Source: Chryseobacterium sp. ISL-6 | GTDB taxonomy: Bacteria > Bacteroidota > Bacteroidia > Flavobacteriales > Weeksellaceae | Length of the DNA: 64,000 nt | Direction: 5' to 3' | NCBI RefSeq assembly: GCF_018613715.1 | Contig: NZ_JAGGPT010000001.1 | Coordinates: 113,919 to 177,918 of the forward strand | Shown: positions 52,108-60,270 of the stretch, piece by piece | Numbering within the stretch: the first letter of the stretch is position 1 | Layout of the letters: the number at the start of each line of letters is the position of its first letter | Notes under the pieces: generated by a model | Database searches by the model: none | Told to the model about the DNA's origin: nothing | The model's input: the letters and a program-made list of their open reading frames with translations, nothing else | Program-made: the position numbers and the translations under genes

Positions 52108-53133
52108 ATGAAAAAGCTAATTTTAAGTATAGCGATTATTTCTTCAGCTTTTGTTTTCGGACAGAAGAAGGATACAAATGCTCAGCTACAAGAAGCTAAT
52201 AAAGCAGCTATGGATGCATATAATGCGAAAAACTATGCTGTTGCGGCTCCAAAGTTTTTAGAAGTATATAACTTGTTGAAAACTAGTGGCCAGGATGATA
52301 AAGTGTATATGTATTATGCAGGTCTTAATTATGCTTTAGCTAACAACGTAGACGAAGCTATTAAAATATATACTGAGTTAATTAATTCAGGATATACTGG
52401 AGTTCAGACTAACTATACTGCAAAGGAAAAAAAGACAGGCCAGGTTGCTACTTATGATAAAGGAACTTGGGATATGCTGAAAAAGTCTGCAGATTATTCT
52501 GACTTTAAAACTGAGCAAACACCAAGTGTTGAACCTGATTTGTATGAAACTTTATCTACTTTGCTATTAAATGCTAAGAAGAACGATGAAGCTGTTGCAG
52601 TTATTGAAAAAGGATTAGCTAAATTTCCTAATAATGCAAAGTTGAAGGATTTCCAAAGTACTGCTTACTATCAGTCAGGAAATACAGATAAATTTGTTGC
52701 TACCTTAAAAGAGCAATTAGCAAAAAATCCTAATGATGCTACCAATTGGTATAATTTAGGAGTAATGCAGTCTAAAAATCCTGCAAGTGCAGCTGATGCT
52801 GAAGCTTCTTTTAAGAAAGCAATAGAATTGAAACCTGACTTTGCTAATGCTTATCAGAATTTAATTTATTCCGTAATTGGAGAAGATGAAAAAGCGGTAA
52901 GTGAAATCAATACACTTAGGAAAACTAAGCCGGATGATGCTACTAAATTAATTGAAGCAAGAAAAGAAAGGTTTAACAAAGCTTTGCCTTTTGCAGAGAG
53001 TTGGTATAAAGCTCTTCCTAATGACGTAAATGCTGTTACAATGCTAAAAGAGATTTACAGCATTACTAAAAATCAGGCTAAAATGGCTGAAATGAAAGCT
53101 AAAGAAGCTGAACTTCAGGGAAAACCTAAATAG
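52108..53133 (+). CDS. Exported TPR-repeat protein
   Basis: 341 aa with signal peptide MKKLILSIAIISSAFVFG. Tetratricopeptide repeats, e.g. AMDAYNAKNYAVAAPKFLEVYNLL, ALANNVDEAIKIYTEL, AVIEKGLAKFPNNAKLKDF and ATNWYNLGVMQSKNP, cover most of the protein and suggest a periplasmic scaffold. It is located 24 bp after gyrA and probably read from the same transcript; this pairing is, as I recall, conserved in flavobacteria. A terminator follows. Confidence 0.85.
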   Translation: MKKLILSIAIISSAFVFGQKKDTNAQLQEANKAAMDAYNAKNYAVAAPKFLEVYNLLKTSGQDDKVYMYYAGLNYALANNVDEAIKIYTELINSGYTGVQTNYTAKEKKTGQVATYDKGTWDMLKKSADYSDFKTEQTPSVEPDLYETLSTLLLNAKKNDEAVAVIEKGLAKFPNNAKLKDFQSTAYYQSGNTDKFVATLKEQLAKNPNDATNWYNLGVMQSKNPASAADAEASFKKAIELKPDFANAYQNLIYSVIGEDEKAVSEINTLRKTKPDDATKLIEARKERFNKALPFAESWYKALPNDVNAVTMLKEIYSITKNQAKMAEMKAKEAELQGKPK

Positions 53134-53161
53134 TATTCTTTTAAAAGAATTTATAGATAAT

Positions 53162-53192
53162 AAAAACCGAAACAATTTTGTTTCGGTTTTTT
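53162..53192 (+). terminator. Rho-independent terminator
   Basis: AAAAACCGAAAC pairs with GTTTCGGTTTTT around AATTTT. Confidence 0.92.
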
Positions 53193-53281
53193 ATTTTTTT
53201 GATATGAAATTAAGAGATAAAATTCCAGTATTTTTACATGATAATCCTTATTTTTGAACGTTAAAATTCTTTGCAATTCCG

Positions 53282-53289
53282 TATCTTTG
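53282..53289 (+). promoter_or_regulatory. -7 box of the menB operon
   Basis: TATCTTTG, 16 bp before the menB ATG. The nearest TTG motifs upstream (53254, 53271) are at non-standard spacing. Confidence 0.5.
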
Positions 53290-53305
53290 GGAAAATTTTT
53301 ACAAA

Positions 53306-54142
53306 ATGATTGAGTGGAAAACCGTCAAAGAATACGAAGATATTACCTATAAAAAATGTAATGGTGTTGCGAGAATTGCTTTTAACAGACCAGAAGTTCG
53401 TAATGCTTTCAGACCTAAAACTACCTCAGAATTGTACGATGCTTTTTATGATGCTTATGAAGACTCTTCTATAGGCGTTGTTTTACTTTCGGGAGAAGGT
53501 CCAAGTCCTAAAGATGGCGGATGGGCTTTCTGCAGTGGAGGTGATCAAAAAGCAAGAGGACATCAGGGATATGTTGGTGAAGATGGAAGACATCGTCTGA
53601 ATATTTTAGAAGTTCAGCGTTTGATCCGTTTTATGCCTAAGGTGGTTATTGCTGTTGTTCCAGGATGGGCAGTAGGTGGTGGACATTCACTTCATGTGGT
53701 TTGCGATCTTACTTTAGCAAGTAAAGAACATGCTATTTTTAAGCAGACTGATGCTGATGTTACAAGTTTTGATGGTGGATACGGTTCTGCATACTTAGCA
53801 AAAATGGTGGGTCAGAAAAAAGCTCGGGAAATCTTCTTTTTAGGAAGAAACTATTCAGCTCAGGAAGCATTGGAAATGGGAATGGTTAATGCTGTAATTC
53901 CTCACGCTGAACTAGAAGATACAGCTTACGAATGGGCGCAGGAAATTTTAGCAAAATCTCCAACTTCAATCAGAATGCTGAAATTTGCAATGAACTTAAC
54001 TGACGACGGAATGGTAGGGCAGCAGGTTTTTGCAGGAGAAGCAACTCGTTTGGCCTATATGACTGAAGAAGCTCAGGAAGGTAGAAATGCATTCCTGGAA
54101 AAGAGAAAGCCGGACTTCGGAGAAAATCAATGGATATCTTAA
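53306..54142 (+). CDS. menB: 1,4-dihydroxy-2-naphthoyl-CoA synthase
   Basis: 278 aa, crotonase fold. Converts o-succinylbenzoyl-CoA to DHNA-CoA in menaquinone synthesis. Motifs: FNRPEVRNAFRP, FCSGGDQKARG (the Asp of the acidic group), VPGWAVGGGHSLHVVCDLT, and TSFDGGYGSAYLA with the Ser/Tyr pair. It has the MenB length. menA follows after 90 bp, so this is a menaquinone operon. Cytoplasmic. Confidence 0.95.
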   Translation: MIEWKTVKEYEDITYKKCNGVARIAFNRPEVRNAFRPKTTSELYDAFYDAYEDSSIGVVLLSGEGPSPKDGGWAFCSGGDQKARGHQGYVGEDGRHRLNILEVQRLIRFMPKVVIAVVPGWAVGGGHSLHVVCDLTLASKEHAIFKQTDADVTSFDGGYGSAYLAKMVGQKKAREIFFLGRNYSAQEALEMGMVNAVIPHAELEDTAYEWAQEILAKSPTSIRMLKFAMNLTDDGMVGQQVFAGEATRLAYMTEEAQEGRNAFLEKRKPDFGENQWIS

Positions 54143-54232
54143 ATAAGATATTAGAGGTTAGATGTCGGATATTACAAGAAAAATGTTTATAAAATCTAAC
54201 TTCTAACTTCTGATTTCTAACATTTACATAAA

Positions 54233-55162
54233 ATGAAAGACTGGATAAAAGCCGCAAGGCTAAGAACTTTACCGCTTTCTTTGAGCGGAATTATTATGGG
54301 GAGCTTCATCGCTAAGTGGAAATTATATGGTGCTGGTGGAACTTGGGACTGGAAGATTTTTGCACTGGCTCTTTTAGTGACTTTACTGTATCAGGTTTTA
54401 TCAAACTATGCCAATGATTATGGTGATGGAGTAAAAGGAACGGATGCTAAAAGAATTAACGAGGCAGAATCAAGAGCCGTAGCTTCAGGAAGAATTACAG
54501 CTCAGCAAATGAAGAATGCTGTGATCTTACTTTCAATACTATCTTTTATAGCTACAGTAGTCTTGTTGTATGTTGCTTTTATTCCTAAATATATGAATGA
54601 ATTCTACATTTTCATAGGATTAGGAATAGCAAGTATTTTAGCAGCTATTGGATATACAGTTGGAAAAAAACCTTATGGATATATGGGATTGGGAGACCTT
54701 TTTGTATTTATCTTTTTTGGTTTGGTTTCAGTTTGTGGGAGTTATTTTCTTTTCACTAAAACTTTCAGCTGGGATATTTTATTGCCAGGAACAGCAGTTG
54801 GATTGATGAGTATGGCTGTTTTGAACCTAAATAATATGAGAGACATTGAAAGTGACAGACTATCGGGCAAACACAGTTTTGCTTTGAGATTAGGCTTTAA
54901 AAATGCAATGATCTATGAAATGATTCTGTTGCAGCTTCCTCTTATTTTGATTCTTGTCTTTTTAGGGATAAATGGTTTTATAGAATCAAAAAATTACTAT
55001 GTTTTCATTGTGATGATCCTATTGATCCCATTTGCTAAGCTGAGAAGAAAAATAATGTCTGTAAAAGAACCTAAAGAATTGGATCAGTATTTGAAACAGG
55101 TCGGAATTCTTACTTTTACTATGGCTGTTCTTACAGCAATTGGACTCAATTTCTTTAACTAA
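54233..55162 (+). CDS. menA: 1,4-dihydroxy-2-naphthoate polyprenyltransferase
   Basis: 309 aa with about eight to nine transmembrane helices, UbiA superfamily. The first Asp-rich motif is NDYGDGVKGTDAKR, the second LNNMRDIESDRLSGKHS. Attaches the polyprenyl tail to DHNA with loss of CO2, giving demethylmenaquinone in the membrane. Follows menB by 90 bp; this neighbourhood makes menA certain compared with the other UbiA at 31287. Confidence 0.93.
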   Translation: MKDWIKAARLRTLPLSLSGIIMGSFIAKWKLYGAGGTWDWKIFALALLVTLLYQVLSNYANDYGDGVKGTDAKRINEAESRAVASGRITAQQMKNAVILLSILSFIATVVLLYVAFIPKYMNEFYIFIGLGIASILAAIGYTVGKKPYGYMGLGDLFVFIFFGLVSVCGSYFLFTKTFSWDILLPGTAVGLMSMAVLNLNNMRDIESDRLSGKHSFALRLGFKNAMIYEMILLQLPLILILVFLGINGFIESKNYYVFIVMILLIPFAKLRRKIMSVKEPKELDQYLKQVGILTFTMAVLTAIGLNFFN

Positions 55163-55175
55163 ATAAAATTTCATT

Positions 55176-55625
55176 ATGAGTAATTCTCCTATCTACGTTG
55201 AAGCTCAAATGCTTATCAGAAAGCCTATTCAAGAGGTATTCGAAGCATTTGTTAATCCTGAGATCACGACCCAGTTTTGGTTTACAAAATCGACTGGAAA
55301 GTTAGAAAAAGGTAAGACGGTTACCTGGGAATGGGAAATGTATGGGGTGAAAAATAATGTTACCGTTCTTGAAATAATTCATAATCATCTGATAAAAACA
55401 GAGTGGGGTGATCCTGCAAGTAGGGTGGATTATGAATTCAAAGAAATGGAAAAAGGAACCTTTGTGGTGATTAAAAGTTATGGATTCACTCAGACTGGAG
55501 AAGATCTTTTAAAAACCGTTAATGATAATACTGGCGGTTTTACCACTGTCTTGGATGGCTGTAAGGCGTATCTGGAACATGGAATTAATTTAAGATTGAT
55601 CGAAGATAAGTTTCCACAGAAATAA
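55176..55625 (+). CDS. SRPBCC/AHSA1-domain protein
   Basis: 149 aa. START-like helix-grip fold of the AHSA1 family: PIQEVFEAFVNPEITTQFWF, KLEKGKTVTWEWEMYG and TEDGF-like C-terminal helix (GGFTTVLDGCKAYLEHGINL). The cavity would hold a hydrophobic ligand. It starts 13 bp after menA, so cotranscription is likely; a role in quinone metabolism is only inferred. Confidence 0.85.
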   Translation: MSNSPIYVEAQMLIRKPIQEVFEAFVNPEITTQFWFTKSTGKLEKGKTVTWEWEMYGVKNNVTVLEIIHNHLIKTEWGDPASRVDYEFKEMEKGTFVVIKSYGFTQTGEDLLKTVNDNTGGFTTVLDGCKAYLEHGINLRLIEDKFPQK

Positions 55626-55794
55626 GGTTTCATCATCTTAATAAAATCTCCCACAGAGAAATATTAGCATTCTATTGCTTTTAAAAAACTAAATACACAA
55701 ATACTTTCACAAATTTCACAATATTTTTGCTGTGATTAATGATGAGATATTAATGCTATTTGTGTTTAAGAATAATTAAAAAAATAAATTAAAA

Positions 55795-56481
55795 ATGAAA
55801 ATACAATATTTAGGGCAAAATTGTTTTTTGTTCACTTACAAAGATAAAACGATTTTAAGTGATCCGTTTTATAACTACAAAAAAGCTGAATCGGGGTTTG
55901 ATATTTCAGCACAAAAAATAGATTACATTTTATTAACTCATGCTCATGGTGATCATATTGCTGATGTAGCAGAAGTTTTAGAGTATCACCCGGATGCTAC
56001 TGTAATTGGAGTACCTGAAGTTTGTGGTTATTTTAAGATGGCTAAAAATAAAGATGATGTGAACTTAGGAGGATCGGCAAAAATCGACGATCTTAAAATT
56101 TCCATGGTTCCGGCTCATCATACGAGTTCTTTCCCAGATGGAAGCTACGGAGGTGTTCCTGTGGGCTATATTTTCAGATTACCTGAAGGTAAGAATCTTT
56201 ATTTGGCAGGAGATACCGGAGTAATGGCCGATATGGAATTATTCCCAAGATTATACGGAAATATTGATTTATCTATTTTACCTATCGGAAGTCATTATAC
56301 AATGTGTCCAAGAAAAGCAGCTTTTGCAGCAGCAGAATTATTGAAAACGCCTAAAGTTATTGGATGTCATTTTGATACTTTCCCTGCTATTGAAATTAAT
56401 CATGAAAGTGCTTTAAAGCATTTCGCTGATAAAAATGTTGAACTTGTTTTACCGAAATTGGGAGAGAAGTTTGAATTTTAA
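55795..56481 (+). CDS. Metal-dependent hydrolase of the UPF0173 family
   Basis: 228 aa metallo-beta-lactamase fold. Metal ligands: THAHGDH (HxHxDH), AHHTSS with His, LAGDTGVMADM (Asp) and VIGCHFDTFPAI with the last His. UPF0173 members are described as hydrolases of unknown substrate. It lies 169 bp after the AHSA1 gene, with degenerate repeat-like sequence between, and is followed on the opposite strand by the SRP RNA. Confidence 0.9.
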   Translation: MKIQYLGQNCFLFTYKDKTILSDPFYNYKKAESGFDISAQKIDYILLTHAHGDHIADVAEVLEYHPDATVIGVPEVCGYFKMAKNKDDVNLGGSAKIDDLKISMVPAHHTSSFPDGSYGGVPVGYIFRLPEGKNLYLAGDTGVMADMELFPRLYGNIDLSILPIGSHYTMCPRKAAFAAAELLKTPKVIGCHFDTFPAIEINHESALKHFADKNVELVLPKLGEKFEF

Positions 56482-56500
56482 ACTAAGGGAAATAAAAAAT

Positions 56501-56593
56501 GGCAAGCTATCTACATCACACCGCTACGACCAATTACCTTTGCTGTGTTCCCACCCTGGAGGATTCTCAGGAGCTGGTTGTGTAGGACTTGCC
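56501..56593 (-). ncRNA. ffs: Signal recognition particle RNA (4.5S, bacterial small type)
   Basis: Read on the minus strand, starting GGCAAGTCC and ending TAGCTTGCC. The two ends pair (GGCAAG with CTTGCC). The apical part CTCCAGGGTGGGAACACAGC matches the conserved GG-AAG/AGCA-type tetraloop and asymmetric loop bound by Ffh, and TGATGTAGATAGCTTG fits the 3' arm of E. coli 4.5S RNA. A T run (56499-56494 side) follows the 3' end. About 93 nt. It targets ribosomes making membrane proteins to the inner membrane. Confidence 0.88.
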
Positions 56594-56597
56594 GGTG

Positions 56598-56605
56598 CAA
56601 AGATA
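56598..56605 (-). promoter_or_regulatory. -7 box of the SRP RNA promoter
   Basis: TATCTTTG on the minus strand, exact TAnnTTTG match. Transcription would start about four to five bases on, at the first base of the RNA. Confidence 0.65.
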
Positions 56606-56726
56606 GGAATTAATTATAAATTTGAAAATAATATTACAGAAAAATGAACGAAAAAATGCTTTACCTAAGCTAAATTGCTGAAATTTAGAGCAATAATTTT
56701 TCTAAAATTTTTCTAAAAATAAGAAT

Positions 56727-57305
56727 ATGACGAAAAGTCCATCCACCATAGGAATTATACTGTTTATCGCTACAATGATTGTTTTTTTTATAGCGTATTA
56801 CTTTTTCTCAGGAATCCATTATTTTGATACTTCTCTCAAAATCAATGCTTTCGTACTGCCTATTATTTATGCTGCTGCAGCATTCTGGTCAGTAAAATCT
56901 CATTGGAATAACCATAAAATGGGTTTCAGAGAAGCTTTCAAAAGATCTTTCGTTCCAATGTTCATTGGCGGAATTCTTTCAATATTTAGTATTTATGCAT
57001 TTTTAAATTTTGTAGATACAGATGCAAAAAAGCTATTAAATTACCAATATGTTGAAAGACAAAAATCAGAACTTGATTCAGAATACAAGTCTGCAAGAAA
57101 GATTTTAAAACATCAAAAAGATATCGACGAACTCGATCAGAAATATAAAGAGAGAATTCAAAGCTTTTCTCCACAAGCTGTTAAAGGAAAAGATATGCTT
57201 ACGGCAAGTCATTTTTCAGGATATTTTGCAGCAATTCTTATATTTTACGTAGTTTTGTCACTGTTTTTTGGAGCGTTTTTCAGAACAAAAACAATTCACC
57301 AATAA
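56727..57305 (+). CDS. DUF4199 membrane protein
   Basis: 192 aa with four hydrophobic segments (about 8-28, 42-58, 75-97, 165-185) and a charged coiled-coil-like loop (about 105-150). This is the DUF4199 pattern, common in Bacteroidota and often encoded beside a glycosyltransferase, as here (15 bp upstream). Function unknown; perhaps part of a lipid-linked sugar pathway. Confidence 0.85.
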   Translation: MTKSPSTIGIILFIATMIVFFIAYYFFSGIHYFDTSLKINAFVLPIIYAAAAFWSVKSHWNNHKMGFREAFKRSFVPMFIGGILSIFSIYAFLNFVDTDAKKLLNYQYVERQKSELDSEYKSARKILKHQKDIDELDQKYKERIQSFSPQAVKGKDMLTASHFSGYFAAILIFYVVLSLFFGAFFRTKTIHQ

Positions 57306-57320
57306 TTTTATAAAAGTTAA

Positions 57321-58271
57321 ATGAATTTATCTATAATTATTCCGCTGCTTAATGAAGAAGACTCTTTGGAAGAGCTTTTCTCAAGGATTGATACTGTTTG
57401 TAAAACAAGCAATTTATCCTATGAGATTTGGTTTGTAGATGATGGAAGCACGGATTTGTCATGGAGTATTATTGAAAATCTGAAGGTTCAAAATCCACAG
57501 ATTCATGGGATAAAATTTTCCAGAAATTACGGAAAATCTCAGGCATTGCATGCTGCTTTTGAAAGAGCACATGGTGATGTAATTATCACAATGGATGCTG
57601 ATTTACAGGATTTTCCAGAAGAAATCCCTGATCTGTACAAAATGGTAATTGAAGACAATTACGATATTGTTTCAGGTTGGAAGAAGAAACGTTTTGATAA
57701 TGTAATGACTAAAAATGTTCCTTCAAAGCTTTTCAATGCAGCGGCAAGAAAAGTATCAGGAGTTGAGCTTCATGATTTCAACTGTGGTTTGAAAGCATAT
57801 AAAAAACAGGTTGTAAAATCTATAGATGTATATGGAGATATGCACCGTTATATTCCTGTTTTAGCTGCTAATGCAGGATTCAGAAGGATTACTGAAAAAG
57901 AAGTTCGTCATCAGGCCAGACCTTATGGAACTTCAAAATTTGGAACTGAAAGATTTATTCGTGGTTTTCTTGATTTGGTAACACTTTGGTTTGTAAGTCG
58001 TTTTGGAGGCAGACCTATGCACTTTTTTGGAGCAGTAGGAACGATTATGTTTATTTTTGGATTTCTTTCTGCATTTTGGTTGGGAGTTTCAAAGCTAATT
58101 GATGTATCAAGAGGAATTTATGGGCATCTTATTACTAATAATCCGTGGTTTTTTATTGCTTTGACAATGATGATCATGGGAACGCTTCTGTTTATTGCTG
58201 GGTTCTTAGGTGAAATGATCATAAGAACAAATAGAGAGCATAAAAATTATAATATTGATGAAGTAATCTGA
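57321..58271 (+). CDS. Glycosyltransferase family 2, polyprenyl-phosphate glycosyltransferase type
   Basis: 316 aa. GT-A domain (about 1-220): SIIIPLLNEEDSLEELF, FVDDGSTDLSW, TMDADLQDFPEEIPD (DxD), SGWKKKR and YGTSKFGTERF, followed by two C-terminal transmembrane helices (about 235-260, 272-300). This is the GtrB/DPM1-like form that makes undecaprenyl-phosphate sugars. Cotranscribed with the DUF4199 gene. Donor sugar unknown. Confidence 0.88.
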   Translation: MNLSIIIPLLNEEDSLEELFSRIDTVCKTSNLSYEIWFVDDGSTDLSWSIIENLKVQNPQIHGIKFSRNYGKSQALHAAFERAHGDVIITMDADLQDFPEEIPDLYKMVIEDNYDIVSGWKKKRFDNVMTKNVPSKLFNAAARKVSGVELHDFNCGLKAYKKQVVKSIDVYGDMHRYIPVLAANAGFRRITEKEVRHQARPYGTSKFGTERFIRGFLDLVTLWFVSRFGGRPMHFFGAVGTIMFIFGFLSAFWLGVSKLIDVSRGIYGHLITNNPWFFIALTMMIMGTLLFIAGFLGEMIIRTNREHKNYNIDEVI

Positions 58272-58272
58272 T

Positions 58273-58666
58273 ATGGAGAATAATCTGCCAAAAATATATT
58301 CCAAAAAAGCCATTTTAGGTTTTTCTATATTTAATGTCGACTCTTTTCGGAGGTATTTTATTGTATCAGAATTTAATTGATATAAAGAAGAAAAAAGAGG
58401 CTTATATGGTATTGGGAATTTCAATTTTGATGACTATTGTAACGATTATCATTGTAAATATTCCGGAAGAGCCGAAAAGCTCACTTGCCTATGTTTGCGA
58501 AATTGCTGGCGGAAGCTTACTTTCATATTATTTCGTTCCGACCTATTTCCCGGATGAAGAGCAGTTTCCTAAAAAAAAGATATGGAAACCTTTAATCATT
58601 GCGGTTATCATAACGGCAGCTTTTGTAGGTCTGATCATTTATGCAGGATCACTTGAAAATACTTAA
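58273..58666 (+). pseudogene. Small membrane protein, frameshifted
   Basis: The frame from ATG 58273 (MENNLPKIYSKKAILGFSIF) reaches a stop after 35 codons. Dropping one A at 58333 joins it to the frame that continues to 58666, giving about 130 aa with one continuous first helix (AILGFSIF + MSTLFGGILLY). The remainder has three more hydrophobic segments and ends ...VGLIIYAGSLENT. It overlaps no other gene and starts two bases after the glycosyltransferase stop. Unknown function. Real mutation or sequence error cannot be separated. Confidence 0.75.
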
Positions 58667-58685
58667 AATAATGTGATGTTTTTTC

Positions 58686-59414
58686 ATGAGTAAAAAGAGT
58701 TGTTTGAACTGCGGTTATAGAATTTCCGATGAGTTTTGTGCTCATTGCGGACAGAGGGCCGACACTGCAAGAATAACTCCGCATTCTCTTATTAAAAGCG
58801 ATATTTTAGGATCAGTTTGGCATGTAGAAGCAAGGTTTTTCCGAACATTAAAACATATTTTATTTAGTCCTGGAAAAATGGCAATGGATTATATTTCAGG
58901 TAAAAGAGTTAAATACTATAATTTATTTTCTCTATTACTTATTTTATTTGGTTTCAATGTTTTAGCCCTGCATTTTTATTTGGATCTGAACCCTAAGGAA
59001 ATTCCCAAAGAAAGCTTAGATATTGTTGATTTTTTCTCAAAATACTCTAAAACAATTTTGTTTGCTTTGGTCCCGATTCTGGCTTTGAATGGATGGATTA
59101 TTTTTAAACGAATTAAGCTGAATCTTGCAGAACATGTGATTATTGCATCCGTCAGTCTTTCAGGAATTCTGGTATTATTGTTATTAGATGATGCCATTAG
59201 CATTATCGGAGTTTATGAGCCATTGTCAAAAATCATTAATATCTTAGATAAAATTTTAGTTAGTGGCTTGGCTTTATTTCCTGGTTTTACTTATTTTAAT
59301 GCTTTTAAAGATTCATACTCAAAATTAGGCTTACTATGGAGGTTATTAGTTTTTTATATCTTACTAATAATTGGATGTTTTGCAATAATTATACTTTTAT
59401 ATAACATATTTTAA
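58686..59414 (+). CDS. DUF3667 zinc-ribbon membrane protein
   Basis: 242 aa. N-terminal zinc ribbon CLNCGYRISDEFCAHCGQ (four Cys), then RITPHSLIKSDILGSVWHVEARFFRTLKHILFSPGK-type DUF3667 signature, and four to five transmembrane helices from about residue 75. Bacteroidota-specific family of unknown function. It starts 19 bp after the frameshifted gene. Confidence 0.85.
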   Translation: MSKKSCLNCGYRISDEFCAHCGQRADTARITPHSLIKSDILGSVWHVEARFFRTLKHILFSPGKMAMDYISGKRVKYYNLFSLLLILFGFNVLALHFYLDLNPKEIPKESLDIVDFFSKYSKTILFALVPILALNGWIIFKRIKLNLAEHVIIASVSLSGILVLLLLDDAISIIGVYEPLSKIINILDKILVSGLALFPGFTYFNAFKDSYSKLGLLWRLLVFYILLIIGCFAIIILLYNIF

Positions 59415-59421
59415 AATAAAA

Positions 59422-60123
59422 ATGAAAAATATATTCTATGTAGCTGCTGTCTTTGCCTTAGTTTCCTGCGGAAAAATTTCTCCAAAAGGAAATATTGAAA
59501 AGAAAGATATTGATGTTTCAGAATTTGTGAATCTTGATATGCAAGGAAAGTTTCGTGTGTTTTATGCAAGAGGACCAAAAAACTTTATTGAAATAGAAAC
59601 ATATCCCAATGTTGCCAATAATTTAGATGTTGATGTAAAAGATAAAACCCTTTCAATCAAGGAAAAAAGAGGTACAAAGGGGGTTGATTTTTATAATGTA
59701 ACCATTTATTCTAAATATAATCTTGAAAAAGTATCGGTCTCCGATTCTGTAGAAATGAATATTTCAAGCGAAATAAAAACAGATAACTTTAAGCTTAATT
59801 TAAAGAATAACGCTACATTTATGGGTTCAGTGAATACAAGAAGAGCAGAAGTAGAGATGCTGAACAAAAGTAGGGCTAATTTTTTAGGGGAAACTAAAAA
59901 TGCAGTGATAAAGATCTCTGATACTGCAAGTTTGATTGCTCCATATTGGAAAATTACAAACTTGAATATTGATTCTAAAAATGGGAATTATGCAGAGGTT
60001 AATGTAAAAGATTCTCTAAAGGGACATATTCAGAATACTGCGAAGTTTTTGTATTATAACGATCCGATCCGTGCTTTTAAAATTGATAAAACAACAAGGG
60101 TAGAGAATAAGAAATTGGATTAA
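59422..60123 (+). CDS. Head-GIN-domain lipoprotein (DUF2807)
   Basis: 233 aa, signal MKNIFYVAAVFALVSC with lipobox Cys16. The rest is a right-handed beta-helix-like array of short strands (FVNLDMQGKFRVFYARGPKNFIEIE, LDVDVKDKTLSIKEKRG, VNTRRAEVEMLNKSRANFLG) typical of DUF2807. Anchored at the outer envelope in most relatives; role unknown. It starts seven bases after the DUF3667 gene, so the DUF4199-to-head-GIN stretch is probably one operon. Confidence 0.84.
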   Translation: MKNIFYVAAVFALVSCGKISPKGNIEKKDIDVSEFVNLDMQGKFRVFYARGPKNFIEIETYPNVANNLDVDVKDKTLSIKEKRGTKGVDFYNVTIYSKYNLEKVSVSDSVEMNISSEIKTDNFKLNLKNNATFMGSVNTRRAEVEMLNKSRANFLGETKNAVIKISDTASLIAPYWKITNLNIDSKNGNYAEVNVKDSLKGHIQNTAKFLYYNDPIRAFKIDKTTRVENKKLD

Positions 60124-60130
60124 AAAGTTT

Positions 60131-60224
60131 ATTGTCATTCAGAACACAAACTACAGGTCCAGGAACGTAGTTCAGAAATCTTTAAAAATAACCATAGAGA
60201 TTTCTCGTTTCTCAAAATGACAAT
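60131..60224. repeat. Palindromic intergenic repeat
   Basis: ATTGTCATT (60131-60139) and AATGACAAT (60216-60224) are inverted; inside, GAAATCT (60175) pairs with AGATTTC (60198). The pattern TGTCATTC...GAGATTTCTCG...AATGACA resembles a repeat family widespread in Bacteroidota genomes. No T run; not a simple terminator. Confidence 0.65.
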
Positions 60225-60270
60225 TTATAAAAAATAATTAGACACAAATTTAAAAGAACAAAGTACAAAT

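Noticed and set aside
56435..56647. Plus-strand open frame after the UPF0173 gene
   Set aside because: It overlaps the SRP RNA, whose conserved sequence and pairing explain the region.
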